From contig VZSR01003282.1 of the NCBI GenBank assembly GCA_013398615.1, positions 5,968,901 to 6,032,900 on the forward strand: a stretch of 64,000 nucleotides of DNA, read 5' to 3'. The translations under genes were made by a program, and so were the position numbers. The stretch is from Brachypodius melanocephalos (taxonomy: Eukaryota; Chordata; Aves; Passeriformes; Pycnonotidae). Below, one piece after another: positions 27,029 through 40,300 of this stretch. How positions within the stretch are numbered: position 1 is the stretch's first letter; the number at the start of each line of letters is the position of its first letter. The notes below the pieces were generated by a model. It did not search any database. It saw nothing but the letters and a program-made list of their open reading frames with translations, and had not been told where the DNA came from.

Positions 27029-30000
27029 TTATGCAATAACCATTTTGCATTTTTAACTTATGTCAGCAAGATTGAGTATTCTGAAGTACTGGCTCCAAGA
27101 TAAAGTGACTGGATGCTTGCAATTTGAAAATCTGGAGAGACCAGCTGGTTGATAATTTACATGAGTGTCAGGTAGGGAAGCAGGTGAGAACATTCTTAAC
27201 AAGAATTCTTCGTAAGAAGTTGTTAAAATAGGTTGAAATAAAGCTCTCAAAGTAAATTAGATACAAATCTGTCTGGTTTTTTGCTTTGTATCCTCACAAG
27301 ATAATGACTCAATAAGGCTTTTTTGGTTTGTTTTTTTTTTTACTGTTGAAATAACTGTCTAAAGTTTAAATTTATTTTCTGTCTTCTTCCCATTTTTTGA
27401 AAGCTGTATAATAGCTATAGGCCTGGTCTTTATTTTATGTTACTGTTTGAGAATTTTTTGTTACTGTTTGAGTTTACACATGCTCATGGAATACACAAGG
27501 GATATATAATACTCTCAGAAAATAAATGGATAGTGAGTTTGAGAGCAGGTCATGTGTTTTCCTGCCTGACCCAGCCTCTGAGATAACAAACCAAACAAGG
27601 ATTTCATGCATCTTTTACCAAGGAAAAAAAATCAAATTATGTAAGTCAATCTATTTCAGGGTGTGTTTTTATTTATAAATGCTGTGAACAGCCCAACTTT
27701 GTACACTGAGAGAAATTAAGTGTTTCTGTAAGTCAGAGTGCTTGTGATATTCTTTCTAGATATACTTTTTCTCAGATGGTTCACTTCCTTGAACCCCACA
27801 ATCTGCAGCAGTGCTACCTTTCACTGTCCTCTTCCTCCCAAGCCAGAGAATGTTCCCTGCATTTGGAGGGGCACCAGTCTATCTGAAACTTCCTTTTGTA
27901 GACTGCATCTGAAAGATGGTTTTCAAATTTAAAACATTTTGTAAATGTTGCTGCCAAAGAGCAAAAGGTGAAATTCCTGACTTGGGTTCTGCAATACTTG
28001 TTCTAATATTCATACATATTTGTAATTCCTGACTTAATTTTTGTTTTAACATTTTACATGATCAAGCTTTCAGTAGGAGGTACGGCGTGGATGGTCTGTG
28101 TTATTGTTGCTACCTTGATTTTTAAATGTCAGAGAAGTCATATATTGGTTATGGTACAGAAAGGTCAGTGAGGCTGTGTATAAATTGTGTAGAGTTTCAC
28201 AAAAGGGCAAATCATCTTTGCAGCTGCCATTGAACAAGACTTAATTTCAATGTCTTATGACAAGAGTTCTCCATTAGAAAACAATCATACTAAAGGTCAG
28301 TCAGGTAAAGTACTGGAAATGTAGAAGTTAAACTTTGTTTAGAAGTCACACAATTCAAGGAATAACATTTAGCAGCTTTGCTTATGAGTCTCTGTAATTA
28401 ATTTAGTGTGGAATCTTCCCCGAATTATTAACTTGAAAATCTTACACTGTAACCAGTTGTACTTTGCAAAGCTAAGTGGATTATAAACACAGCCCATTGT
28501 CACAGACTTATTACTGATGAATCCAAGTTTTAAAACAGTTGTTTATTTAGCTAAGCCAACTGGAATGAATTTAATTTAATTACCTTTGTTCATACAGAAC
28601 CAGTAATATATTCCACTTTGGATGTGCATTCTTCTAACCAGGAGCAAAATTACTGACTTAAATTTCCTGACCACAAAAAAATATCCTGGGTGCTGTTTCT
28701 TGCTCTACATTTGGCAGCAAGTTTTGTGCATACATGCCTGTAACAACTGTGCTTATACCAATTCTGTTAGGAGTTACTCAAACTCATGCTGTAGCTTGAT
28801 TTATTCACAGTAACTGCACAAGAACAAGAATTCGGATGGAGGCCACGATTCCTTTGTATGCTGAATCCTTTCAAGCAGCCTTTCTTAGCTAACAGAAAAT
28901 AATTATGATCATAAATCAAAATGCAAAATGCATTTGTGCTGAACATCATCTTAACAGGATACTTTGGTGGGAGCTGCAGAGTATTAGAACTTAGTTTGAA
29001 ACCCTGCAAATAATGAAGATCTGGAAGACCTTTATGGTTTTTTAATAGGTAGCAAGTCTGCTGTAATAGTTCTGGAAATGTAAAACCTGTACTATCCTTT
29101 ATTTCCAGTAAATTACAGGAAGTTTACCAGTTTACAAGGAGTCCACATTGCTGCTGCCACCCCACCAGGTAAGATGGTTTTGATTTTGTTTTCTTCCATT
29201 ATATTCAGATGGTAATTACAGTAGTGGAGTTTTTTAAAGTAAGGAACTATGAAGCATATGGGTTAGAATAGCCAGGGAGTCTGTCTGCTCAAAACAAAGC
29301 TTCAGTTTGCTTCTGAAGTTCAACTGCACTCTTTTCCTGTGAAAACCCATCTGTATTCACTGAGCTGTCTGAATCTGCCCGGTGGGAAAGAGGACTCGGG
29401 CTGTTCTTTTGGCAGCCAAGTGTAGGCCTGGCTCCCCATGGCTGCCCACACCTGCTGGGATAACTGTGGTGGGCAGCACCTCCCAGCTGCTTGCTCCCTG
29501 CCCAGTGGCCCAGGGCAGGAGGAAGGGAAGAGTAAAAGCAGGAAAACTTTGCGCTTTCACCCAATGGCTGTCAGTTCCAGGCATATTGGACACCACTCCA
29601 TGTGAAAGCAACGGATCGAGGAGAATGCCTTGAGAGTATCCATTGTGGAGCACCATATGGCTGACTTGGACTCTGGTTCCAGAAACTTCTCCAAACAGGT
29701 TTTAATTATTTACTATTTCTTCTTTGGGTAATAGTACGTTCTTTTTTGAGAGAGAGAAATCATCTAGGATGAATTACTTCTTTTAAAACAAGCCTCAAAC
29801 CAACTTGTGCCCATTTTTCCTAGTATGATCTCACAAAAAAATGGAATTTACTACCACAAGTGTTCTAAAAATTAACCAAGTTAGTTCTACAAGTCTCTTA
29901 TTTTCTTTACCATTTTGCAGTTCTCTGTTCACTGTATGGCAAGTGCACCAAAACATGAACTAACACTACTGCAGGAGGCTGAAAGGATTTCAAAACTGAA

Positions 30001-30534
30001 AAAGAGCCTTAGCTGCTTTAATTACAGCAAAATTCCCAGTTTAGGCAGAGATTAATGAGTTTGCAGGTGGCAGAGCAATTGGAAGCAATTTTTCATAGAT
30101 GTTGAAGCGGTTCCTGCTGGCAGGCGCCGTGTGCCAGCAGCTGCCCTTCGGGAATGGCTGTCAGCCATGGCACCGCCTGGCAAATGCTGCCTTCAACCAT
30201 CCCACAACGGTGCCAATGAGGAGCCAAGTGTCCAGATTGTGGCCTGACCCTCACCTGGCATAGTTTACACCCTTTCCATCTGGGCCAGTTCTTCAGAAGC
30301 TGGACTTGCTCCATGGCATGGGTCTCCTCAGTGAGCAGCTGCCCAAGTGCCTCCTGCACACATTGTGGGGATTCCCTGGCTCAGGGGTCCTGCAGCAGTG
30401 CCCTGGCCACACCACAGTAATTTTAACTCCAGCCACCATAGCTGGTTTCTTCCTGGGGAAAGCAGTGCTGTGTGGAAGCTTCACTGCTGGAGCTGCCCAC
30501 AGCTGACACCTCCATGCCTATGGTTCTGGCCTGC

Positions 30535-31008
30535 ACAGCATAAGAAGGACATGAAACTGATGGAGCAAGTCTGCAAGAGGGCCACAAAGTTGATAAAAGG
30601 AATGGAGCACCTCACCTGCAAAGACAGGCTGAGAAAGTTGGGGATGCTGAGCCTGGAGAAGAAAAGGTTGTGTGGAGACCTCAGAGCAGCCTTCCAGTAT
30701 CTGAAGGGGCTACAGAGAAGACTCTGTCAAGAACTGTAGTGACAGGAGAAGAGGAACAGAGACAAATTGAAAAAGGAGAATTTAAATGAGATACTAGGAA
30801 GAAAATCTTCGCTGTGAGTATGGTGAGACAGTGGAACGGGTTGCTCAGGCAGGTTGTGGATTCCCCATCCCAGACAGGCTTCAGGAGGACGCTGGATATG
30901 TAAGGCCCTGAGCTACATGGTTGAGTGGGAGGTGTCACTCACATGGCAGGTGGGTTGGGACTAGATAATCTTTGAGGTCCCTTACAAACTCTTAGCATTC
31001 TATGCCTC
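30535..31008 (+). mobile_element. CR1 LINE, 5'-truncated: end of ORF2 plus 3' UTR
   Basis: CR1 is the main non-LTR retrotransposon of birds and reptiles. The first part encodes the characteristic end of the CR1 reverse-transcriptase ORF (KRATKLIKGMEHL, then RLRKLGMLSLEKKRL, then GDLRAAFQYLKG), ending at a stop near 30739. The 3' UTR follows: GAGACAGTGGAACGGGTTGCTCAGG, a GGCAGGTGGGTTGGGACTAG section, GGTCCCTTACAAAC and a degenerate ATTCTATG-type end. Most of ORF1 and ORF2 is missing, as is usual for 5'-truncated copies. It stops about 330 bases before the MCM6 start codon. It is an old copy and is not expected to be mobile. Confidence 0.9.
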
Positions 31009-31133
31009 TATTTTTCCACGGGAAACGCTGTGCTGCTCTGGCACAGCTCTAAGCCGTCCGCAGCACTGAGCAGCAGTGGGTTCTCGCTGACAACCCACAG
31101 GCTGTCCTCTTCGCTGTCCCTGACGGCGCAGCT

Positions 31134-31334
31134 TGGGGCGGGACTCTGGTGCCCGCCCTCAGCCCCGCCCGCCCCATGCCTTTGGCGCGAAAACGGCCGC
31201 GGGGGGCGGGGCTCTGCGGCACAGCAGCCGCCGATTGGCCGGTGCGGTGGGCGCGCGGTTCACGTGGTCCGCGGCGTGGCGCGAACCGCTGTGGGGCCGG
31301 GCCGGGCCGGGCCGGGCCAGCGGCAGCGATCGGG
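31134..31334 (+). promoter_or_regulatory. MCM6 CpG-rich promoter with E2F, NF-Y, Sp1 and E-box motifs
   Basis: GC-rich, CpG-dense sequence just before the MCM6 start codon. It holds GGGGCGGG-type Sp1 boxes near 31136 and 31203. A TTTGGCGCGAAA E2F site lies at 31181-31192 and a second E2F-like TGGCGCGAA at 31277-31285. There is an inverted CCAAT box (ATTGG, 31234-31238), a CACGTG E-box at 31261-31266 and five GGGCC units at 31294-31318. There is no TATA box. E2F control is known for MCM genes and fits their S-phase expression. The transcription start is not determined here. Confidence 0.8.
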
Positions 31335-34300
31335 ATGGATCTGGCAGTGGCGGCGGTGGGTAGCGCGGGCGCGGCGCCTCAGCACCAGCAGATCCGCGAT
31401 GAAGTGGCCGAGAAGTGCCAGAAGTTGTTCTTGGACTTCCTGGAGGAGTAAGTGCCGGGGGCCGGGCCTGGCGGCGGGCGTGCTGGGCCGGCAGTGAGTG
31501 GCGGGCCGGTAGTGAGGGGCCGCCATTTGGCGAGATCCTGTCAGGGCCTGGTGCCCCCTCCCTTTGGGCGTTCAGCTGGAAAAGCTCTGCTGTGGTCTCG
31601 GGATCTGCCGGGAGGAACCTGTAGGAAGGCAGCACGCTCTTGGTAGGCAAAACCCTTCTCGGAGGGTTTCCGCGGAAACGTTGCCCAGAGAAGTTGGGAT
31701 GTCCTGGAAGTGTTCAAGGCCAGGTTGGATGTGGCTTTGATCAACCTTGTTTAGTAGAAGGTGTCCCTGCCCATGGGGGTTGAAACGAGATGATCTTAAC
31801 GAGATGATCTTAAAATCCCTTCTAAATGAAACCATTCTATGATTATATAAATTTTTAGGTGCATTTGGTCGCTTTTAACAAAGTTTTGTCACAGCTGTGT
31901 TGAAAAGCCTTTCCGCGGCTTGGATGTTACACATCTGCCTCCCTGCGTTTTGCCTCCTGAGGGGCCCATCCGCATCAAATAAGGAAACCATTATCATCGC
32001 CCGGAGGAAACAAAACCTTGTTTGCTGGTGCAGAGCCATTGTTAAACCTTAAATAATTTTTTTTCTGGCACTGGGGCAACTCTCCTGCTGTATGAAATGT
32101 AAACCTGGTGTGTCTGTGCTAGGGTATGGATAGAGCAAGGTGGTGGAAGAAGAAATATTGTTGGAAAAGGGCTTTGCAAGGTACTGTGGGGTGCCTGAAT
32201 GTGAGTGACCCTTTTCTCTGTCTTTTCTCCTGAATTCAGAAGTATTCAGTTGCTGCCTTGTGTGTGACTGGGAAATGTTTTCCTGAATCCCTTTCAGGTT
32301 CCAGAACAGCGATGGGGAGGTCAAGTACTTGCGAGATGCTGAAGAACTGATCCGGCCAGAGCGGAACACATTGATCGTCAGCTTTGCGGATTTGGAGCAG
32401 TTCAATCAGCAGCTCTCTACCACTGTTCAGGAGGAATTTTACAGGTAAAATGTAGAGTGGGGGTTTTTTGAGGTAAAGCTGAGCTCTGCTGGAGTCTCAG
32501 GCCCATAATGTCGTGCTTTCCTTTAAAAAATAAGAGGCTTATATTCTTTCTGCATCCTGAAAACACTTACATATAAGATTTTATTTTTTTACTGGCTAAA
32601 ACCATTTCTTAGTGGATTCCTCTCTGGAAACCATGAGTTAACCAGATAATTGCATTTATTGTGGTAAAGAAGTAGGTGGTCAGTATGAGAATACTGAATA
32701 AACTCTAAAATTTCATGCTCTGATAATATTTTATTGAGTTGGTCACTTATTTTGAAGATATATTTCTTAACGTAAAGATAAAAGTGTCATAAAATGAGAC
32801 TTTAAAAAGTCTTATTATCAAACAGTAGTGCAAATAACATTATTATGCAGTGATCTAACATTTAGCATATTTAGAGTATCTTTTTTGGGTTATACAGCAT
32901 AGCATTAAAAGCCAGAACCTGGAAATCTGATACAAGCCTTTGATGTAATCTAAAGCAGAGAAGGCATTTTGATAGCTTCTCTAAAATTTGAACGTTTTTT
33001 CCCATATTTCAGGGTTTATCCATACCTGTGTCGAGCAACAAAGACTTTTGCCAGAGACCACGGAAATGTTCCTGCAAACAAGGACTTTTATGTTGCATTC
33101 CAGGACCTGCCTACCAGACACAAGTAGGATGAATAATTCCAGAAACTTGTGCTGTTTTACTACCAGGGAAAAAATGTGTCCAAGCAGGCTGAAAGTGTTT
33201 TGGTTATGTAGTGTGAAATGTGCAGTTGTGACAAAGTTTCCTGACCTTGTGCAGGAGATTTTTTTGACACAGTATTTCATTTGTAAATCACACTCAGATA
33301 CTTAAATTCATCATATTTCACAAGCAAGTGTAACCTCTCTAGTTCAGAAAAAAAATTAGTGTGTGTTGCTTTTGAAGTACCAGTGGTGTAACTTTTGCAC
33401 TGGTTTGACCTTTAGTATTAATCTAAAAGTTTATGTAAAATCATAAAATGAGAATATATTGTAGTAAGTTTGTTTTTTCTTTTGTTTGTTACAGCCGTTC
33501 TTTACAGAGTGACACTATATTGACTAAAGTTGTCAACTCAGTAATTTAATCCTTGTGAATTTCTGTTGTAAACAGAATTCGAGAACTGACTTCAGCAAAA
33601 ATCGGCTCCCTGCTGCGCATCAGTGGGCAGGTGGTTCGTACCCACCCCGTCCATCCAGAGCTGGTCAGTGGAACCTTCCTGTGCCTTGACTGCCAGACAG
33701 TGATCAAAGATGTGGAGCAGCAATTCAAATACACCCTGCCAAACATCTGCAGAAACCCAGTCTGTGCCAACAGAAGGAGATTCCTGCTGGACACAAACAA
33801 ATCGAGATTTGTTGATTTCCAAAAGGTATGGGGGTGATGTTGGTGGGTGATGACAACCAGTAATGTTCCTGTGGTGGTTGGAAGGTGTTGTTTGTACTTC
33901 TACACATTGAAGGTGGTTAATTTTTGTTCTGTAAACATCAAGAAAAGGCACTGAAATTTCTGCAAAAGGTTTCTTCCTGTCTCTGGAAGACTTATGTTTA
34001 AGAATGGGAAATTACTAGTTTTGCTGTGTTACATTTATTGTCTATGTAAGCCACTGAAACCCCACATACTCAAGCCAGAGTTAGTCTCATGTTGCCAGTA
34101 CATCATGTGTAGCTGCTTTATACAAGTATGAAAGGAGGTGTTTATTGGTATCTGCAGTGTTTTGCCCTTCCAGGTTGATTTACTCTCCCAAATCTTCAGC
34201 ACTTCCCATCCCACAATTGTATTTTATGTCAGCCGCATTAACTGAAACTTTCAGGTTACTTTTCAGAATTGTCACTGTGGCCCTTGTACATCCTCTAAGC

Positions 34301-37300
34301 TCCGTGAGTCCTAGGATGCTGATTAGTGAGGGTATTTTTGGTTGTTTGTCGTATTGTAAGAGGGATTGAAGTGGATGGCAGCAGTCAGATGGTGTTTAAC
34401 ACATCTGGTAGCAGTGTGGCTTTTGCAGCAGTTTCAGGTCTGATGACTGAGCCTTCTGTCCGTGCCAGGTGCGTATCCAGGAGACGCAGGGCGAGCTGCC
34501 GCGGGGCAGCATTCCACGCAGCGTGGAGGTGATCCTGCGCGCAGAGGCCGTGGAATCTGCCCAGGCGGGTGACAAGTGTGACTTCACTGGCTCACTGATT
34601 GTCGTGCCTGATGTGTCCCAGCTCTCCACACCAGGTTTGTTGCTGCTCATAGCCTCCATGAGGTGTCCTTCGTGCTGGGAAGGAAGCTGCTGTCCTGACT
34701 CCTGTTTCACTGGCAGGGCTACGCGCAGAAACCGGCTCACGGGTGACAGGGACAGAGGGCTACGAAAGCGAAGGTATCCGGGGGCTGCGTGCCCTCGGCG
34801 TCCGGGAGCTCTCCTATAAGCTTGTCTTTCTGGCTTGTTATGTTGCACCAACAAATCCACGGGTGAGTCTGCAGAGAAGGGAGATTGGAAGGTGTTGGTG
34901 ACTTCTGCTCTGTATGTTTTTCCCTCAGATTAGGGAGCAGGGATGGGTAAATCTTTAAGTGTGTTTGTGTGCCACCTTTTTGTGTTGGTTTGGCTGTCTA
35001 TATTCTCATTGAATTTACAGAGCAAGGGTCTTTTCTTTGTTGCTCACAGCATTTTTCACAGACGTGATTGTTTGCCAATGTTACAGTTTGTTCTAAACAG
35101 CTAACTGGCACATGTATTTCCATTCAGCTTTCATCCATTTCTGCAGCATTTCATTTTCTTCCAGGAAATCCTATTGCTGCGTTTTGTTACAGGAAATACA
35201 GGGATCCTTTTTGTTCCCTCTGGTTTATCAAGTGACATCTTGGGATGTTACTGCAACACGAATAATACTGACTACACCTGTGTTTTGGCATGGTGTGGTA
35301 CTGTAATCTATCATTCTGCTAACAGCATCACCATCATATAGGATAATAAGAGTATCTGGTATGTTCTGGGAGTAGAAATTTCTGGCCCCCATTTCAGAGC
35401 AGCCAAAGACCTTGTAAGTTCCAGTTAATGTAAGAATGCTTACAAAGACAGTTTTAGTCAAAGGAAGTCATATTGGTTTTACTCTTTTTTTAATCTCTGT
35501 ACAAGCAACTCACTTGAGATTTTCTCACTAACTGAAGCTACACCATTGATTTTGCCTGTTAGGAAATTGGCTATTGGTTTTTAAAGGTATAAGATGATGA
35601 GGTTACTTAACCTAAGAGCAGCTTTTCAGAATGTGTTCCTCCCATCTAGATTTCAGAGCAAGTTTTTGTGACCTATCTGCAGTGCTCACACTCATTAGTG
35701 AGTCTGTTATTACTTTTATTGCTGTTTTATTTTCTTGGTTTAGTTTGGTGGAAAAGAGCTCCGAGATGAAGAGCAGACTGCAGAAAGCATTAAAAACCAA
35801 ATGTCTGTGAAAGAGTGGGAAAAGGTTTTTGAAATGAGCCAAGATAAGAACCTTTACCATAATCTGTGCACCAGCCTCTTCCCCACTATCCATGGTAAGA
35901 ATCCGTTTGTGGCCTCAGAGAGGGAATATTTCACTTGTGTAAATATTAATTCCTTTTGCTGTCTGTAGTTTTGGGGAAAGGTTGAAAGCCCTGTGCCATC
36001 TACCACAAATTCTCCCTCTCAGCACTGGTGGTGCTAGAAGAGGAAAATCTGGTTTTTGAGTATTTGTGGTGTTTAATCATTAAGGCCTGCAAGCCCAGTC
36101 CAAGGGGTTGGGTTTGATGTCAGGTGTTCTGCTACTGAACCCTACAGGTTTTAGTGGATGTTTAGCAAATAGGTGAATTCTGAGCAGATTGTGCCCAAAT
36201 CTCTAAAATTCTAGTGGGATGAAGATTTTTTTAAAATAGGAGAATTGTGGTGTTTTCTTTGGATGTTTAGTTTAATGTTTTTTCTGGGGCAGGTAATGAT
36301 GAAGTAAAACGTGGGGTCCTGCTGATGCTTTTTGGAGGAGTTCCCAAGACCACTTCAGAAGGCACTTCATTGCGTGGGGACATCAATGTTTGTATTGTTG
36401 GTGATCCAAGTACAGCCAAGAGTCAGTTTCTAAAGTAAGATTAAGACCCAGTATTTAAATATTGTCCAGTGTGACTAGAGCTATAAATGTGCACTGTGCC
36501 TGTTTTTGGTGTTAAACATAGGAAGGAGAAGTAAAAGATTTGAGAGTATTTCCCAGAGATTGTGTGGATAGTGGTTGAAGTATTCGAACAGGACTAAAGC
36601 AAACTCAACATACAAATTTCCAAATATTTTCAAAGGAGGTTAAATACTAAAAATACAAATCAATTGCACATTTAAAAATATCAGAGACAGATAAAATACT
36701 GGAGGTTTTATTACTCTTTTCCACAGGCACGTGGATGAGTTCAGTCCCCGTGCTGTGTACACCAGTGGCAAAGCCTCCAGCGCTGCGGGTCTGACGGCGG
36801 CTGTGGTGAAAGATGAGGAGTCCCACGAATTTGTCATTGAGGCTGGAGCACTGATGCTGGCAGATAATGTGAGTCTGGGAAGGGGAGAGGTTCCTGCATC
36901 CCTAGAATGGGTCTGATTAATGACAGAGAGCCCTAAATCGTCTTAGTGATGCTTTTTTTGTTCCAAAAGTGATTGAATCTGGGTCACTTATTTTCATTTT
37001 TCTGCTGCAGGGGGTTTGTTGCATTGATGAATTCGACAAGATGGACGTGCGGGATCAAGTAGCCATTCATGAGGCAATGGAACAGCAGACAATATCCATC
37101 ACTAAAGCTGGAGTGAAGGTACCTTGCACTACTCCTCTGGGTAGTCTTGCCTCACCTGACTGTTTGTTACGTGTGCTGATGTGGCTTCACCTGCCAGATC
37201 TTCATGTCACCTCTGCAGCTGCCTCATTGTGGCAGGACAGAGATCACTTGTTGCAAAGCTTTTGTGGCACGTACCCAAAGAAGGCCAGAAATGTTACTAA

Positions 37301-40300
37301 GAGTTAAAAAGAGATAGTAGTGGACAGGAAACAGAAAATGGGAAAAGCCTAACCTTGAAGTAACTCCAAAAAAGGTTACAGAATGGTGTGTGTTTGTAGA
37401 AAAACAAGATCTTGTGAAAAACAGTTTTAAGGGCTTGTTTCAGTGTTATTGACAAGAGTGTGGCAATGTTTCAGTTTTGGTCATCAAACTGTGTCTCAGG
37501 GAGGCCTGGTTAGAAAGGGCTTGTTGGTGGAGTATGTGTGTATTTGAGGAGTGATTGTTGTAATATCTGCATTGAACTCCATCTAAAATGTGTTATGCTG
37601 ACTCATTTGGGTTGCAATGAGTTGGTTTAGGAAATGGTCACAGATACAGGTTTTTTAAAATTTCTTTTTTCCCACTGTCAGGCTACTCTGAATGCCAGGA
37701 CCTCCATTTTGGCTGCAGCAAACCCAGTTGGTGGCCGCTATGACAGATCCAAGTCACTGAAACAAAATATCAACCTGTCAGCTCCCATCATGTCCCGCTT
37801 TGATCTCTTCTTCATCCTCGTGGATGAATGCAATGAGGTAATTTTAAGGAATTATAGAATAGTTTGTGTCAGAAAAGACTCCTGGAGTTCTCTAATCTAA
37901 CCTTGCGCTCAAACAGGTCATTGAGACCAGTTTGCCAAGACTTGACCTAGTGAGTTTTGAGTATCTCCAAGGATGGGGATTCTGCAGTCTTTCCAGGCCC
38001 CTGCAATGTGTGACAACTTTCATGTGTTCAGAAAATAATAACTTTTATATCTAATCAGATTTTCTCATGGTTGAGTTCATGTGGGTTGCCTCTTATCCAA
38101 GAACTATTTGGCTTCATCATATCTATGCTGGCCAGTGAAGCAGTTGCTTTGCTTTCAAGCTGAACAGACCTGGCTCTTCTGGCCTCTCATACATCATGTT
38201 CTCCTGCCCTCTGACCATCTTGGTGGCCCTCTGCAATTTTGAGTGAAGCAAATCTCACGAGAGTGTCTCACTCCTGCTTTTCTGCTCTGTTTGTGCAGCT
38301 AAAAGCTGGCAGTACAAATTTGAACATGCTCTGCTGAATACAAGGACACTGCCTTTTCATCCTGTAGTGGTTTGACCTGCAAACTTAACACCATTAGTCA
38401 TTTTTACAATTGGCTGGTCACTAAGGCTGAGACTGCTGCCACCTGTCTGTGTGGCATTTGCCTTGGGAATGCATGAGAACCAGAGATTAATGTTGGTTCA
38501 GCCACTGTTCTGCTCAGAGTGATTATCTAATTGAGAAGGGGCTGCTGAGAGAGACAGAGCAGGCTGAAAAGGAAGAAAGTTCCCACACTGGAAAGTGCTA
38601 CTTTCTGCCTGTTCTCTGGCTAACTTGTAACCCAGGAGAGTTCCAAGAGATTATAAATCCTAAAACTGCCTTTTATCACTCCTCTGCTGTATTTCCTTGT
38701 GTTGAAAACCCCCAGGGCATTCTCCCAGACCTCCTGGCAGAGAGTTTGGCTACTGGAAAGGCTAGCTCTGCCATGAGGATTACAAGTGAGCAGGGGGAAT
38801 TGGAAGGAAGAATAGAGCTGTTGTTTTGTTCTTTGGCTGATGCTATGAAGTGATCCTGACAGAGCTCCAACATCCCAGGTAATAGATTACGCCATTGCCC
38901 GGCGCATTGTGGATCTGCATTCCAGAGTGGAGGAGTCTGTTGACCGTGTCTATTCCTTGGATGATATCCGAAGGTATCTGCTGTTTGCAAGGCAGTTTAA
39001 ACCAAAGGTAATTTTACTTTTTAAGTGAACTGTGGAACAGTTGTTCTGTCTGAGGAGGTCCAAAGGAACAATCACTGCAGTAGGCTTTTTTCCAGCAAAC
39101 ACTAAGACACTTGGGGTAGTGTTCTCTCAAGGAAGGAGCCATAAAATCAAGTTATTACCTAGAAACAGAGCATATTTTGGAACCTGATACTCCTAAACTC
39201 CAGAAACCCAGCCAGCCCAACTGAGACTGTTATAGTCCATGGCAATTCTTAACCTTCATCTAGAACAATTGAGGGGTCACTTCATGGCCTTCTCATATCT
39301 CACAGGCATGGTTTATTCAACATGGCTGCTGCAGAGTTTTTTGTATTTTATTGACTTACTGTTTAATCAGTTTGTGTATCTTTATATTAAAAGGGTATTG
39401 TTCCTCTATTTCTTTTGCTTTTTGGTAAATGCAGAACATGGGAAACTGGTCTAACTACAAATTTTTTGGGGGTCTATCCAAGTAGTAGCTTGGATGGGCT
39501 GTGTGTTGGATTTTTCATAAGTCTATAAACAGAACAGAATCTAGTAGGAACAGACGTGAATTACGCCTGGAAACAGGTCAGTGGAACAGAAAAATAGAGA
39601 TGATAAAAAAATCTGCTATAAAATAATTAATGCAGCTATATACTTACTGTAATGTCATTATCATTGATAAGTGTAATCCTTAGTACAACATAATTTCAAC
39701 GTAATGTGATTGTCATTATACTTTTGTAGAGTATGTGTATAGCCTAGAATATTTCAGATAAAAGCAGTAGCCAGTACATCAAAGGCTGGGAACTGCCAAT
39801 CTAATGCAAGAAGAAAAAGCTTTAATACTCTGACCACTGGAACTCCTGTCACTCTGTTTGATGCCACACAGATATCCAAGGAGTCTGAGGACTTCATAGT
39901 GGAGCAGTACAAGCGGCTGCGGCAGCGCGATGGCTCCGGAGTGACCAAGTCATCCTGGAGGATCACAGTGCGGCAGCTGGAGAGCATGATCCGCCTGTCT
40001 GAGGCCATGGCCCGCATGCACTGCTGTGATGAGGTATCAGGGGCATGGTGGAAGTTGGGGTAAATGTTCATGGAAATGTGTGGCAGTTCTGCATTTGCTC
40101 TTGGACTGTGATACTGGAGGTAGTCCTGCTGGTAGGGAGGAGAGCTTGGGGTCGTAGTCGTACTCAGTCTGAGTCTGTGTGCCAGAAACGCTGTTTGTAA
40201 GGGATGACTTGTAAAAAGAACTGAGGTCAGCTGGTCCAAACTGAGAACTTGGATGATTTTGTATCACAGCTGTGTCAGCACTCTCAGCCTGCTACCTGTC

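Larger units (their letters stand above)
26719..31133. other. DARS1-MCM6 intergenic region
   Basis: The first part (to about 29350) is the DARS1 3' UTR followed by AT-rich sequence with only short unrecognised ORFs. A 60-base exon-like segment with good splice sites sits at 29109-29168. Two GC-richer blocks at about 29380-29700 and 30090-30534 interrupt the AT-rich background and match no family I recognise. A CR1 fragment follows at 30535-31008, directly before the MCM6 promoter. Confidence 0.6.

Noticed and set aside
31159..31650. 163-codon minus-strand frame over the MCM6 promoter
   Set aside because: CpG-island translation rich in Pro, Arg and Ala; stops are rare in such sequence and MCM6 exon 1 explains the region.
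35588..35610. Possible C-box of a C/D snoRNA (ATGATGA) in MCM6 intron 6
   Set aside because: No D box or terminal stem at the right spacing.
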